Shown piece after piece: positions 1-7,204 of a stretch of 11,410 nucleotides of DNA. Location of the stretch: NCBI GenBank assembly GCA_020718525.1, contig DYRX01000116.1:1-11410 (forward strand), in the 5' to 3' direction. Origin of the DNA: Victivallis vadensis (GTDB taxonomy: Bacteria > Verrucomicrobiota > Lentisphaeria > Victivallales > GWF2-50-93). Position 1 is the first letter of the stretch. Every line of letters begins with the position of its first letter. Under the pieces are notes generated by a model, which did not search any database, was not told the origin of the DNA, and saw only the letters and a list, made by a program, of their open reading frames with translations. A program made the translations under genes and the position numbers.

Positions 1-590
1 AAGCCGGGGTGTCTTTGCTTTAGAATCTCGGCGACTCCGCTTATGGTCCCGCCTGTCCCGACCCCAGCCACAAGAATGTCCACTTTTCCTTTGCAGTCTT
101 TCCATATTTCCTCAGCCGTCGTCCGCCTGTGCGCCTCAGGATTGGCAGGATTTGAGAACTGCCTTGGCATAAATGCACCAGGTGTCGCCGCAAGAATCTC
201 CTCCGCTTTCGAGACCGCGCCAGGCATTCCCTTGGATCCGTCGGTCAGCACGAGCTCGGCTCCGAAAATCTCTAGAAGCCTGCGGCGTTCGATGCTCATT
301 GTCTCGGGCATCGTGAGAATGAGCTTATATCCTTTGACGGCGCAGACATATGCCAGCGCGATTCCGGTGTTGCCGCTTGTGGCTTCGATCAGTGTCGCAC
401 CTTTTTGTATAAGCCCTTCCCGCTCAGCGGCTTCAACCATTGCCAGACCTATTCTGTCCTTGACGCTGTTCATCGGGTTGAGCGACTCCATCTTGACTAG
501 AATTTCAGCCCATCCGCCTTTGTTAAGCCTGGAGAGTCTGAGAAGGGGAGTGTTTCCAATTAGTTCCGTAACAGAATCAGCAATTTTCAC
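1..590 (-). CDS. cysK: cysteine synthase (O-acetylserine sulfhydrylase), C-terminus off the left edge
   Basis: This PLP enzyme makes L-cysteine from O-acetylserine and sulfide in the cytoplasm. The visible 196 codons show the fold-type II hallmarks in order: TELIGNTPLLRL near residues 8-19, the PLP-lysine motif NSVKDRIG with Lys44, the substrate loop TSGNTG at 71-76, QFSNPANPEAH at 144-154, and the PLP-phosphate loop GVGTGGTISG at 176-185. Family members are about 300-320 residues, so roughly the last third lies outside the window. The start is GTG at 588-590, set by a strong GAGGAGG ribosome site six bases upstream and by correct alignment of the N-terminus; no in-frame ATG fits. It begins 36 bases after the thioredoxin-domain gene, with no terminator between, so the two are probably co-transcribed. 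A cystathionine beta-synthase-like or O-phosphoserine-using relative cannot be excluded without the C-terminus. Confidence 0.93.
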   Translation of the reverse strand, partial: MKIADSVTELIGNTPLLRLSRLNKGGWAEILVKMESLNPMNSVKDRIGLAMVEAAEREGLIQKGATLIEATSGNTGIALAYVCAVKGYKLILTMPETMSIERRRLLEIFGAELVLTDGSKGMPGAVSKAEEILAATPGAFMPRQFSNPANPEAHRRTTAEEIWKDCKGKVDILVAGVGTGGTISGVAEILKQRHPG

Positions 591-595
591 AGAGA

Positions 596-602
596 GCCTC
601 CT
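596..602 (-). promoter_or_regulatory. ribosome binding site of cysK
   Basis: On the minus strand GAGGAGG is followed by CTCTCT and then GTG. This near-perfect Shine-Dalgarno sequence at standard spacing decides the non-ATG start of the cysteine synthase gene. Confidence 0.8.
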
Positions 603-626
603 CAATGTCCTATACTGTTTAGCATG

Positions 627-1970
627 CTACTTGCTAGAAGCCTTTTCCGAAATGAGCGTGCCGATCTCTTCGGAGATTTCCTTCTCGAGCTTGTCGGAAA
701 AACCGACATGAATCTTGGCAATTTTTCCATCCTTGCCAATCAATACGGTTCTTGGAATCGAGCTGGCTCCGTAGGTCTCTCCCACTTTTGAATCGGAGTC
801 GAGCGCGACTGTGCAGTCTATTTTTTCCTTCTCTAAAAACGCCTTGATCTTGTCTCTTTTCTCACCTTGGTTGACCGCGCAGAAGACAACGCCAGCTCCC
901 TTGTGCTTAGCGACGGCGGAGACAAGCATGGGCAGTGCCTTTCTGCATGGAGGACACCAGGTCGCCCAGAAATCGAGAACTATCACTGATTTGCCAATAT
1001 GATCGGAAAGATTGAATTTCCCGCCGTCAAGCGTTTCCAGACTGAACTTGGCGGCTTCGGCACCTACGCCGAGCCCGTCGGCGGACTGGGAGTCATCCTC
1101 CGCCTGATCGTCAGTCTCTTCATCTCCGCCAAAAAGAGCGTCAACTTTTTTCGCATCCGCCGGAGCTACGAATTTGAAACTGTCCTGCGGTATTTCAACT
1201 CCCAGCTCCCAGTTTTTGAAATTCACTGCAATTTCATAGGACATGTTTTTCAGGATTTCGGCGTTCGGACCAGACTGGTCGAGACCCTGCATCTCCATTA
1301 TTTTCTTCATCATCTTGTTCATGTCCGGGACTATTTTTTCAAGGAGTGGCTTATCGCCTGCACGTATCCACAAATCCCAGTCGAACTCCTCCTGCTCCAG
1401 ATGCAAATGCCTGCAGTCCTGGCCGTTGATCTTCTCGGTTCCAAGCACTTGTGCGGAGTTCACTCCTTCCATGATCGCCGCCTCGGGATTCTGTGCGACT
1501 ACAAGCTCGACGACTGGAAGCCCCTGGTTCCCCGTCGCAAAATTCATTCCGTCCAAGTTTTCAGGCGCGTCGCTTTCCGTGTATTTGTTCAGCATTTTGA
1601 CGTAGGTGAAAAGCTTTTTGCCATCGCAGACCAGATTGCTCGCCATCAGACCGCTTTTAACCGTGTATGCAACTTTGTTCGGTCTTTCAAAGGACAGCAA
1701 TGAATCCGTGTCGAATTCCTGCTTCATTCCCTGGGTTGAAATCTTGACATCCATCTTTATCTCCACTTTTCCGCTCTTCTGCACAGACAAATATTGGGAA
1801 TAGGCCTTGATGCACGCGAGAGCTTCCTGGGAAATCCCCTTGCCTGCCGCATCCTTCGCAGGCGCCGCAGGCACCGCAGGTGCTTCTTCAGCCGGAAGAT
1901 TCTGCGAAAACACGAGAGAAAAAAAGACCCCCGAAATGATGCCCGATGATATCAGCTTCAAAATTTTCAT
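627..1970 (-). CDS. secreted DUF2092/LolA-like domain plus TlpA/ResA-type thioredoxin domain protein
   Basis: This 447-residue protein is predicted to act outside the cytoplasmic membrane as a thiol-disulfide oxidoreductase. Residues 1-28 form a signal peptide (MKILKL, a hydrophobic stretch, then a cleavage region near LPAEEA). An Ala/Pro linker follows. Residues about 46-272 resemble the DUF2092 / outer-membrane lipoprotein-sorting beta domain (the pattern around SFERPNKV, LVCDGKKL and QDCRHLHL). A very acidic linker (about 283-297, GGDEETDDQAEDD) leads to a thioredoxin domain at about 304-440, with WCPPC active-site cysteines 339 and 342 and cis-Pro406 in SSIPRT. The redox pair is intact, so the domain should be active. 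The start has AAGGGAG ten bases upstream. The fusion is familiar from planctomycete and verrucomicrobial genomes. The role of the N-terminal domain is unknown; binding a lipid or hydrophobic ligand is a guess. The downstream neighbour is cysK. Confidence 0.85.
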   Translation of the reverse strand: MKILKLISSGIISGVFFSLVFSQNLPAEEAPAVPAAPAKDAAGKGISQEALACIKAYSQYLSVQKSGKVEIKMDVKISTQGMKQEFDTDSLLSFERPNKVAYTVKSGLMASNLVCDGKKLFTYVKMLNKYTESDAPENLDGMNFATGNQGLPVVELVVAQNPEAAIMEGVNSAQVLGTEKINGQDCRHLHLEQEEFDWDLWIRAGDKPLLEKIVPDMNKMMKKIMEMQGLDQSGPNAEILKNMSYEIAVNFKNWELGVEIPQDSFKFVAPADAKKVDALFGGDEETDDQAEDDSQSADGLGVGAEAAKFSLETLDGGKFNLSDHIGKSVIVLDFWATWCPPCRKALPMLVSAVAKHKGAGVVFCAVNQGEKRDKIKAFLEKEKIDCTVALDSDSKVGETYGASSIPRTVLIGKDGKIAKIHVGFSDKLEKEISEEIGTLISEKASSK

Positions 1971-2003
1971 GGCAAAAATGCTCCCTTTCTAAAAAAAGAC
2001 TCT

Positions 2004-2031
2004 ATTCTATTTTAAATTCATCCGATGCGAA
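2004..2031 (-). promoter_or_regulatory. possible sigma70-type promoter for the thioredoxin-domain gene and cysK
   Basis: On the minus strand TTCGCA (4 of 6 matches to the -35 consensus) is followed after 16 bases by TAGAAT (5 of 6 matches to the -10), about 35 bases upstream of the start codon in an AT-rich stretch. The position is right, but the -35 box is weak. Confidence 0.3.
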
Positions 2032-2153
2032 ACTAATCTAAAAGGGGAGAATTGCAAGCAGTCTGCTAGAGATTGGCCTGAATTTTTACAAGTCCCCGCA
2101 TCGTGCATATTCGGTAACCTCAGAACTGGAATTTGCTGTTGTTGCAATTTATC

Positions 2154-2178
2154 TGCCTGTGCGGGCACGCAGACAGGT
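2154..2178. repeat. short imperfect palindrome (REP-like), related to the core of the 77-bp repeats
   Basis: The arms CCTGT and ACAGG plus GCG and CGC pair around a GGCA loop with a two-base bulge. The string TGCCTGT...CACGCAGACAGG is shared with the palindromic core of the repeat at 10561, which has one extra loop base. The longer right-hand part of that repeat (TTCCATTGG...GTCAGGGG) is absent here. Confidence 0.6.
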
Positions 2179-2210
2179 CGGTATCGGGATCGAATATTAT
2201 TCCCATGCAT

Positions 2211-2246
2211 CGATTCCGATTCCGATAGCGACTCCGACCCCGATTG
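2211..2246. repeat. six-unit CGANNN hexamer array
   Basis: Six consecutive hexamers read CGATTC, CGATTC, CGATAG, CGACTC, CGACCC, CGATTG. Every unit begins with CGA, while the last three bases vary. The array does not lie within a credible gene. Read on the minus strand it is a run of TCG-containing hexamers. Its function is unknown. Confidence 0.75.
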
Positions 2247-2277
2247 AAACAAATCCAACATATGTTTTTTCCATAGG

Positions 2278-2347
2278 ATTATAATTTTCCCTGTACGGCT
2301 CAAGAAGTCTGAATTATAATTTTCCCCATACGGGTAAGTAAGTTTGA
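2278..2347. repeat. imperfect tandem duplication of a 35-bp unit
   Basis: Two adjacent 35-base units, 2278-2312 and 2313-2347, match at 28 of 35 positions. Both open with ATTATAATTTTCCC, contain TACGG, and close with AAGT followed by CTGA or TTGA. The TATAAT inside each unit also fits a -10 box on the plus strand, but no plus-strand gene follows. Confidence 0.7.
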
Positions 2348-2461
2348 AGCTATGTTCGTTTACTGGACCATCCTAGAATTAAATGTGAAATTGCTTTTTA
2401 TGCGATTATTTACTCCGCATTACTCGGTCCCAAATGATCAAAAGCACGCTTGTAGGCAAAT

Positions 2462-4300
2462 TCAGCGGACTCCAAGAGCTTCCAGGCGGGCGATGCGTTC
2501 CGCCCATTTCCGCCTTGCTTCCTCGGCGGACAGTCCGGGCGGAAGGAGATTGTCCGGGATCAGGCTTCTGCGTGTGCAGTTCATAAGCGCCTGAAGCTGT
2601 TGGTAGTCTCTGGACTCCTTGATGTCCGCAGGCATGATATCTGAAACAAGCTCGAGCACTTGACCGGCATTAAGCTTGTTTTTCAGGGATTTCGCCTTGA
2701 TTTCAGCTCTCAGCGATGAAAATGCGGCGGCGGAATATCCAGAGGTGACTTTCATGATTTCTGAGACGAGCTCGTCCAAATTGACATCTGCTTCAAGAGC
2801 ATTTCTGAGAGTCCATCTGATGAACTCCGATCTTTCGCTGTCGTCGGGATCCAGGATTGGAATTATCAGGTCTCCGGCTCTCCCTGGCCGCCTGATATCA
2901 GGCGAAAGCAGATGAATTCTTGCGGTCATCAGGAGCCATTTGACTTTGCCTCTCAGTTCCGGGTCGGACATCATGCCCTGGATATTTCCAACGAGTCTGC
3001 GCTCGGTGGAATGGGTTTCCGCGCTCAGATTTCCGAGCTGGGTGTCCGCCTCGTCAACCATTATCAGCACTTTGTTGAGAGATATGAGCAGGCGGCGCAG
3101 TCTTTCGAAAAGCACATCCGTCTGTCCAAACCATTGACTCCGTATGTTTTTCAGTACGAGCACCAGCATGTCGGCTTCGGCGGCTACTGCCTCGAAGATG
3201 AAGGTTTTGCCGCCGCCGATGGAGCCGCAGACTATTGCGCCTGCGAGGGCGTCCGAATCAGTGGAATTGAGCCTCGGAATAAATTCGTCCTGAAGAAACT
3301 TCTTCAGTTTATGAAATCCGACGACATCCTTAAGACTGTGGGAGGGTTTTTTGAATTCGACAACATCTTCGCTGAGCTGGGACTGTATGTATTTTTCTAC
3401 GGCTGATATTACATTTTCCGGCTGAATTCTGATGTCAAGATGGGATGCCTTCACGAGGAGCTGTCTGAGCGCGTGCATTGAAAGACCGCCGCTAAGGCGT
3501 GCCAAATCCTGCTGGGAACCCCAGAGCCTTATTTTCCTGTCATCCTTCTGGCACTTGTTGAACCAGGAAATGAAATGCGCCCTCGCTTCCTCATCCGGAT
3601 ACGGGACTTCGAAACTCATCACATGGGGAAGCTTTGATATTTTTGAATTTATCTGATTTTTTGATTCTGCAAGGATGACGACAGCATCATCTCCGTTCAT
3701 AAAGAGAGGATCGGAAAACCATTCGGCGCATGTTCCTGTCAGCTTACGATCCTGCTGGGACAGCCTTGCCGCGTCCGATTCCGGCAGAAGCATATCGGCC
3801 TGGTCTATGATTATGACAAGGTTTTCCTTTAGAATCTTGTCACCGCCTATCTGGGTCCTGGAGCAGGCGCATAGCTGGCGAAGAAAGTCCACAGCCATGA
3901 CCGGATCTTTGCCGGCATCGGCAAGAATGCTGTCGAAGGATGCCGCCATCTCGTCCGTATGCGACCTCAGTTTGCTGATGGACAGCATTTCCTTTATGGC
4001 GAGTTCATTTTCAGTGAAGCCTGTTTTCCATCTTGTCCACGCGGTTTTGAGTTTTTCCCTGTTTGCATCGTTTACGATCCAGATTCTGCCGCTGGGCTCA
4101 TAGACAATAAGAATTATGCCTGGCACATTCCATCTGGCCGAGAGGAATTCGATGAGCGCGACGTAATCGCCGGCATCGTCTCTGCCGTTCTCCAAAAAGA
4201 ATAAATCGTATATGTTGCCATGTATGACTATGCTTGTAGCCTGGCCGGAATTTATGGCGATGGCCGCATCTCTCGGGAAATCATATTTTAAGGATTTCAT
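2462..4300 (-). CDS. tandem AAA ATPase: degenerate first domain, Vps4/Cdc48-like active second domain
   Basis: This 612-residue cytoplasmic protein has no signal peptide or membrane segment. Residues about 1-300 look like a decayed AAA module: a Walker B-like LVIIIDQADM with Gln167 where the catalytic Glu belongs, a sensor-like strand near 207-212, FEVPYPDEEAR (230-240) and a lid motif LSGGLSMHALRQ (269-280), but no Walker A. Residues about 320-560 form a full classic AAA module: Walker A GSIGGGKT (359-366), pore-loop QWFG (389-392) placed like KWMG of Vps4, Walker B VLIMVDEAD with Asp416 and Glu417, a sensor 1 region with Thr459 in place of the usual Asn, arginine fingers RRPGR (470-474) and a lid GYSAAAF (521-527). 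A charged helical tail ends the protein. Its ATG overlaps the stop of the importer ATPase (ATGA), indicating translational coupling. It probably remodels or disassembles a protein polymer; PspA from the same operon is the obvious candidate. The substrate is inferred. Confidence 0.85.
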   Translation of the reverse strand: MKSLKYDFPRDAAIAINSGQATSIVIHGNIYDLFFLENGRDDAGDYVALIEFLSARWNVPGIILIVYEPSGRIWIVNDANREKLKTAWTRWKTGFTENELAIKEMLSISKLRSHTDEMAASFDSILADAGKDPVMAVDFLRQLCACSRTQIGGDKILKENLVIIIDQADMLLPESDAARLSQQDRKLTGTCAEWFSDPLFMNGDDAVVILAESKNQINSKISKLPHVMSFEVPYPDEEARAHFISWFNKCQKDDRKIRLWGSQQDLARLSGGLSMHALRQLLVKASHLDIRIQPENVISAVEKYIQSQLSEDVVEFKKPSHSLKDVVGFHKLKKFLQDEFIPRLNSTDSDALAGAIVCGSIGGGKTFIFEAVAAEADMLVLVLKNIRSQWFGQTDVLFERLRRLLISLNKVLIMVDEADTQLGNLSAETHSTERRLVGNIQGMMSDPELRGKVKWLLMTARIHLLSPDIRRPGRAGDLIIPILDPDDSERSEFIRWTLRNALEADVNLDELVSEIMKVTSGYSAAAFSSLRAEIKAKSLKNKLNAGQVLELVSDIMPADIKESRDYQQLQALMNCTRRSLIPDNLLPPGLSAEEARRKWAERIARLEALGVR

Positions 4301-5265
4301 TTTTTAAGTACTCCGCCTCCCTTTCCTTGTGCGATCTGCTCCCAGAACCTGCATCCGTCTTCAGGCTTCATAAGGATTTCATTTTCAAACGCTGTTCTCC
4401 GGATTTCATTTTTCTGCTCCAGAAAATCGCTGTAGCTGTGAACATCGTCAGGACTGAATACGGGGGCGACCTTGTCGTAGACTATCGTTGCGCCCGGGCA
4501 CTCATGCAGTCCCTGTTCTTTCCAGTTCCAGTATTGGGAGAGCGCCATGACTCTGTCCCCTACATATATCGCCTCATTCAACTCGTGAGTCACAATCATG
4601 ATGGTGTATGGAGGATTTTCTCCTTTTTTTATTGCATTTACATTTTCCTGATAAAGGCTCAGGAGCATGTATTGCAAATCTTCCCGCGTCGCTTCGTCCA
4701 GGGCGCCGAAAGGTTCGTCCAGCAGAAGCAGTTTTGGCTTCATTATGAGTGCCTGTGCAATTGCGACACGCTGACACATTCCGCCGGACATTTCCGAAGG
4801 ATACAGGTTCACAGCCTTTCCGAGTCCCAGATTCTCCAGGAGTTCGACCGACTGTCTGAGATGTTCCTTTCTCAGTTTGCGCCATTTGATGAATCGGAAG
4901 GCTCTGAACGGTATGCTGGTCTGATCAAGCATGAGCCCGAACGCGACGTTCTCCTTTGCCGTGAGAAACGGATACAGCGAATAGCGCTGATACACAATGC
5001 CGACGTCTCTCGAAGGCTCCGTCACTGGGTGGAATTCCTTTTTTCCGCTTGAAAATATCCTTACTTCTCCCTGCCTCGGCGGATGAGTGCCCAGTATCGC
5101 CCTCAGAAGCGTTGATTTCCCGCATCCGCTCGGACCGACAAGAGAAACAATTTCACCCTGTATTATTTTAAAATTTAAATTGTGGAGAACACGGTTGGAT
5201 ATCTTTTCACCCTGGCAGAACCAGTGGCTCAATCCTGAACATTCTATGCATATATTTTCCAGCAT
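4297..5265 (-). CDS. ABC importer ATP-binding subunit, NitT/TauT (SsuB/TauB/NrtD) type
   Basis: This 322-residue nucleotide-binding subunit powers the importer formed with the two preceding gene products at the inner membrane face. All motifs are present: Walker A GPSGCGKST (44-52), Q-loop Gln93 in VYQRYSLYPF, signature SEMSGGMCQR (157-166, with Met-Cys after SGG), Walker B LLLLDEPFGALD with Asp183 and Glu184, and H-loop His227 in IVTHELNEA. After about residue 240 comes a C-terminal extension, longer than in a minimal subunit of about 250 residues, with a segment HECPGATIVYDKVAPVFSPD of unknown role. The frame stays open upstream to an ATG at 5382, inside the permease gene. ATG 5265 is preferred because it has AAAGGA nine bases upstream, starts just before the conserved N-terminal strand, and follows the permease stop by four bases. 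Its stop overlaps the AAA gene start. Confidence 0.92.
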   Translation of the reverse strand: MLENICIECSGLSHWFCQGEKISNRVLHNLNFKIIQGEIVSLVGPSGCGKSTLLRAILGTHPPRQGEVRIFSSGKKEFHPVTEPSRDVGIVYQRYSLYPFLTAKENVAFGLMLDQTSIPFRAFRFIKWRKLRKEHLRQSVELLENLGLGKAVNLYPSEMSGGMCQRVAIAQALIMKPKLLLLDEPFGALDEATREDLQYMLLSLYQENVNAIKKGENPPYTIMIVTHELNEAIYVGDRVMALSQYWNWKEQGLHECPGATIVYDKVAPVFSPDDVHSYSDFLEQKNEIRRTAFENEILMKPEDGCRFWEQIAQGKGGGVLKK

Positions 5266-5269
5266 GGAC

Positions 5270-6076
5270 CTATTTCCTTTCTGGCTGATACCAGGGGCAT
5301 AGGAATTTCGAGAGAGATCGCAGAGCATAATCCATCGCGAAGCCGAAGAGACCGAGAAAGGCGAGATAAGTATATACGACATTCATATCCAGCAGGCGCG
5401 ACTGCAGTCTGATGCGGTAGCCGAAACCGGCATCGCCGCAGACCATTTCCGCAGCAATCAGAAATATCATCGCCGGAGCAATGTGCAGACGGATCGCATC
5501 AATTAGCTTCGGAAGAATGTTTTTAAATATCACATTCCAGATCACCTCCGTTGCGGACGCCCCCAGTGTGTATGCCTTCTCAATAAGCTCGTCAGGGACG
5601 TCTTTGACAGCGAGACTGATTGTCCTTGCCAATGTCGGCCCAATTCCGAGCGCAATCATCGTGACATACATTTCGGTGTCAGTTCCGACCAGCACAAAGT
5701 AGACAGCGAGCGCGGCTGTCGGAGGAATCAGGGCGAGAATTGTAAGTGGAAGTATGAAAAACGATTCAAACACTGAAAAACAGCCCATCAGCATGCCGAA
5801 AAAAATGGCCGCAAGAATTCCGGAGGCTAGTCCAAGTAAAAAACGCATGGAGCTTGCCTTGGTATCTGTGACTATCCACCGGGCTCCTGTCAGCGGATTC
5901 GCCTTGAAAACCTTGACAACGCCGTCCTTCATCTGGGTCCAGTTGGGAATAGTCGTGTCATCTGGATTTTTTCTGTGCTGAATATCAGAAACGACTGTGT
6001 ATGAAACAATAAGGGACCCTATGGAGAGAATGCAAAGCAGTCTGCTCCATATCTTCCTGATCGGCTTACGTATCAT
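5270..6076 (-). CDS. ABC importer permease, NitT/TauT (SsuC/TauC) type
   Basis: This 268-residue inner-membrane permease forms the translocation channel. About six hydrophobic segments are visible, near residues 13-30, 76-98, 105-130, 136-156, 198-214 and 233-252. The cytoplasmic coupling loop that docks on the ATPase is clear: EKAYTLGASATEVIW (166-180) followed by FKNILPK (184-190), matching the EAA consensus with Gly172 and the terminal Leu-Pro. The segment between the first and second helices (about 31-75, NPDDTTIPNW...) is long and probably periplasmic. The ATG overlaps the stop of the binding-protein gene as ATGA, and the stop lies four bases before the ATPase start, so all three should be made in fixed ratio. 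Confidence 0.92.
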   Translation of the reverse strand: MIRKPIRKIWSRLLCILSIGSLIVSYTVVSDIQHRKNPDDTTIPNWTQMKDGVVKVFKANPLTGARWIVTDTKASSMRFLLGLASGILAAIFFGMLMGCFSVFESFFILPLTILALIPPTAALAVYFVLVGTDTEMYVTMIALGIGPTLARTISLAVKDVPDELIEKAYTLGASATEVIWNVIFKNILPKLIDAIRLHIAPAMIFLIAAEMVCGDAGFGYRIRLQSRLLDMNVVYTYLAFLGLFGFAMDYALRSLSKFLCPWYQPERK

Positions 6077-7164
6077 TTGAGCTCTTTTATGAATGACGGA
6101 TCAAGACGGAGTCCCGCCTTGGGTGCATCAGCCTTCGCGCCGTATCCGACTCCCGGATCCTTCGGAGCAATTTCGTGTTTGATGCAGAATTCCACGACCT
6201 TCCTCATGATTTCATCTATCTTGGGCTGGTCTTTCACTTCATCCCCGGGAAAGCTCCTGCCGCCGCTGAAAAGATCGAGCGCCATCTGAGGCGTCCTATA
6301 GAACTTTGTCTGCTCTACAACTTTTCTCATTGACTTGACATCCAGATGTGAAAATTTTTCGCCGAGAGCAAGAAGTGTGGCGTCGCGTGTTTCAGGATTC
6401 TCCATTTTCTTACAGATTTCATAGAATGTTTCTATGACGGCTTTTGCGAAATTCGCAGAGCCTGGCTGTTCAAGTGATTTCTGGGACATTACAACCATGT
6501 CAATAATCTCGCCCGGAATCTTGGATGAATCAAAGAGGACTTTGCTGTCTTTCCGCTTGTTCAAGGTCTCAAGCAACATCGGATTCCACACAACTATCGC
6601 ATTGAAGCCTGCCTGCTTCTGCTGCATCGCTGTGGCGGCGGCTCCCGGATCCATATTGGTGAATTTGTAATCATTTTCATTTTCTCCCAGAAGTTCGAGA
6701 TTCCTGACAAAGCAATATTCAGACACTGTCTTGGCAAGACCGTAGACTTCTTTGCCTCGAAGATCCTTGACGTTTCTTATGCTGTCTGCAACAATGCAGG
6801 CGTCTGCGCCGTAGCTTGTGGAAGTCGGCAGAATTGAGACAGAAGGAACGCTGAGAGCCGGATTGAGCACATCCATGTTGGTGATGCAGACAGCATCGCA
6901 TTTGCCGGCACCGTACATCATGATGCACGGATCGTATTCCGCCTCTTTTAGCTCAATGTCAACGTTCCATTTTTTTTCCATGCTTCCCATTTCACCTTTT
7001 TTTCCATTGATGAGACCGAGTTCGTGCGCCACACCAAAGGTGCTCCAGGACGGATATTCGCTCCAGGCCAGTGAAAACGATGGCGTCGCCGCCGAAAGAA
7101 TGCCGCACATTGAAAATGCGCAGAATGAGATTGCTATTGCCGCATTCCTGTTCATAGTCTTCAT
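6073..7164 (-). CDS. periplasmic substrate-binding protein, NMT1/THI5-like, close to the urea-carboxylase-region family
   Basis: This 363-residue protein captures a small solute in the periplasm for the adjacent permease and ATPase. Residues 1-25 are a signal peptide (MKTMNRNAA, a hydrophobic core, then a likely cut after ILSA); there is no proper lipobox around Cys20. The mature part opens with LAWSEYPSW (32-40), has the ligand-site stretch MYGAGKCDAVCITNMDVL (83-100), KDLRGKEVYGL (133-143), VVWNPMLLET (191-200), and FDSSKIPGEIIDMVV (211-225). From memory, GK.DA...TNMD and SSKIPGEIID are typical of the binding proteins encoded beside urea (guanidine) carboxylase. No such enzyme is in this window, so the ligand is open; a small cationic or amine compound is only a hint. 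The ribosome site AAGGGG lies seven bases before the start. It follows the PspA-like gene by 40 bases. Confidence 0.88.
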   Translation of the reverse strand: MKTMNRNAAIAISFCAFSMCGILSAATPSFSLAWSEYPSWSTFGVAHELGLINGKKGEMGSMEKKWNVDIELKEAEYDPCIMMYGAGKCDAVCITNMDVLNPALSVPSVSILPTSTSYGADACIVADSIRNVKDLRGKEVYGLAKTVSEYCFVRNLELLGENENDYKFTNMDPGAAATAMQQKQAGFNAIVVWNPMLLETLNKRKDSKVLFDSSKIPGEIIDMVVMSQKSLEQPGSANFAKAVIETFYEICKKMENPETRDATLLALGEKFSHLDVKSMRKVVEQTKFYRTPQMALDLFSGGRSFPGDEVKDQPKIDEIMRKVVEFCIKHEIAPKDPGVGYGAKADAPKAGLRLDPSFIKELK

Positions 7165-7204
7165 TTCTTATCCCCTTTTGTTGTTGTAATCATATTGACG
7201 GGCA

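Larger units (their letters stand above)
1971..2461. other. repeat-rich intergenic region, no gene seen
   Basis: This 491-base gap separates the AAA ATPase gene from the thioredoxin-domain gene, both on the minus strand. From left to right it holds a weak promoter, a short palindrome of the same family as the repeats near 8400 and 10570, a hexamer array and an imperfect 35-bp tandem duplication. A 98-codon minus-strand frame across it is made mostly of these repeats and is not credible as a gene. No convincing terminator was found for the AAA gene; the best candidate, TGCG...CGCA followed by five As near 2400-2425, has only four base pairs. Confidence 0.7.

Noticed and set aside
43..711. 222-codon plus-strand frame at the left edge
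   Set aside because: The minus strand encodes cysteine synthase with all PLP motifs, so this frame is a shadow.
2007..2303. 98-codon minus-strand frame in the intergenic gap
   Set aside because: Its sequence is made of the hexamer array, the palindrome and part of the tandem repeat; it has no family resemblance and no good ribosome site.
5266..5382. 39-residue N-terminal extension of the importer ATPase from an upstream ATG
   Set aside because: It lies inside the permease gene and matches no ABC ATPase N-terminus; ATG 5265 has a ribosome site and starts four bases past the permease stop.
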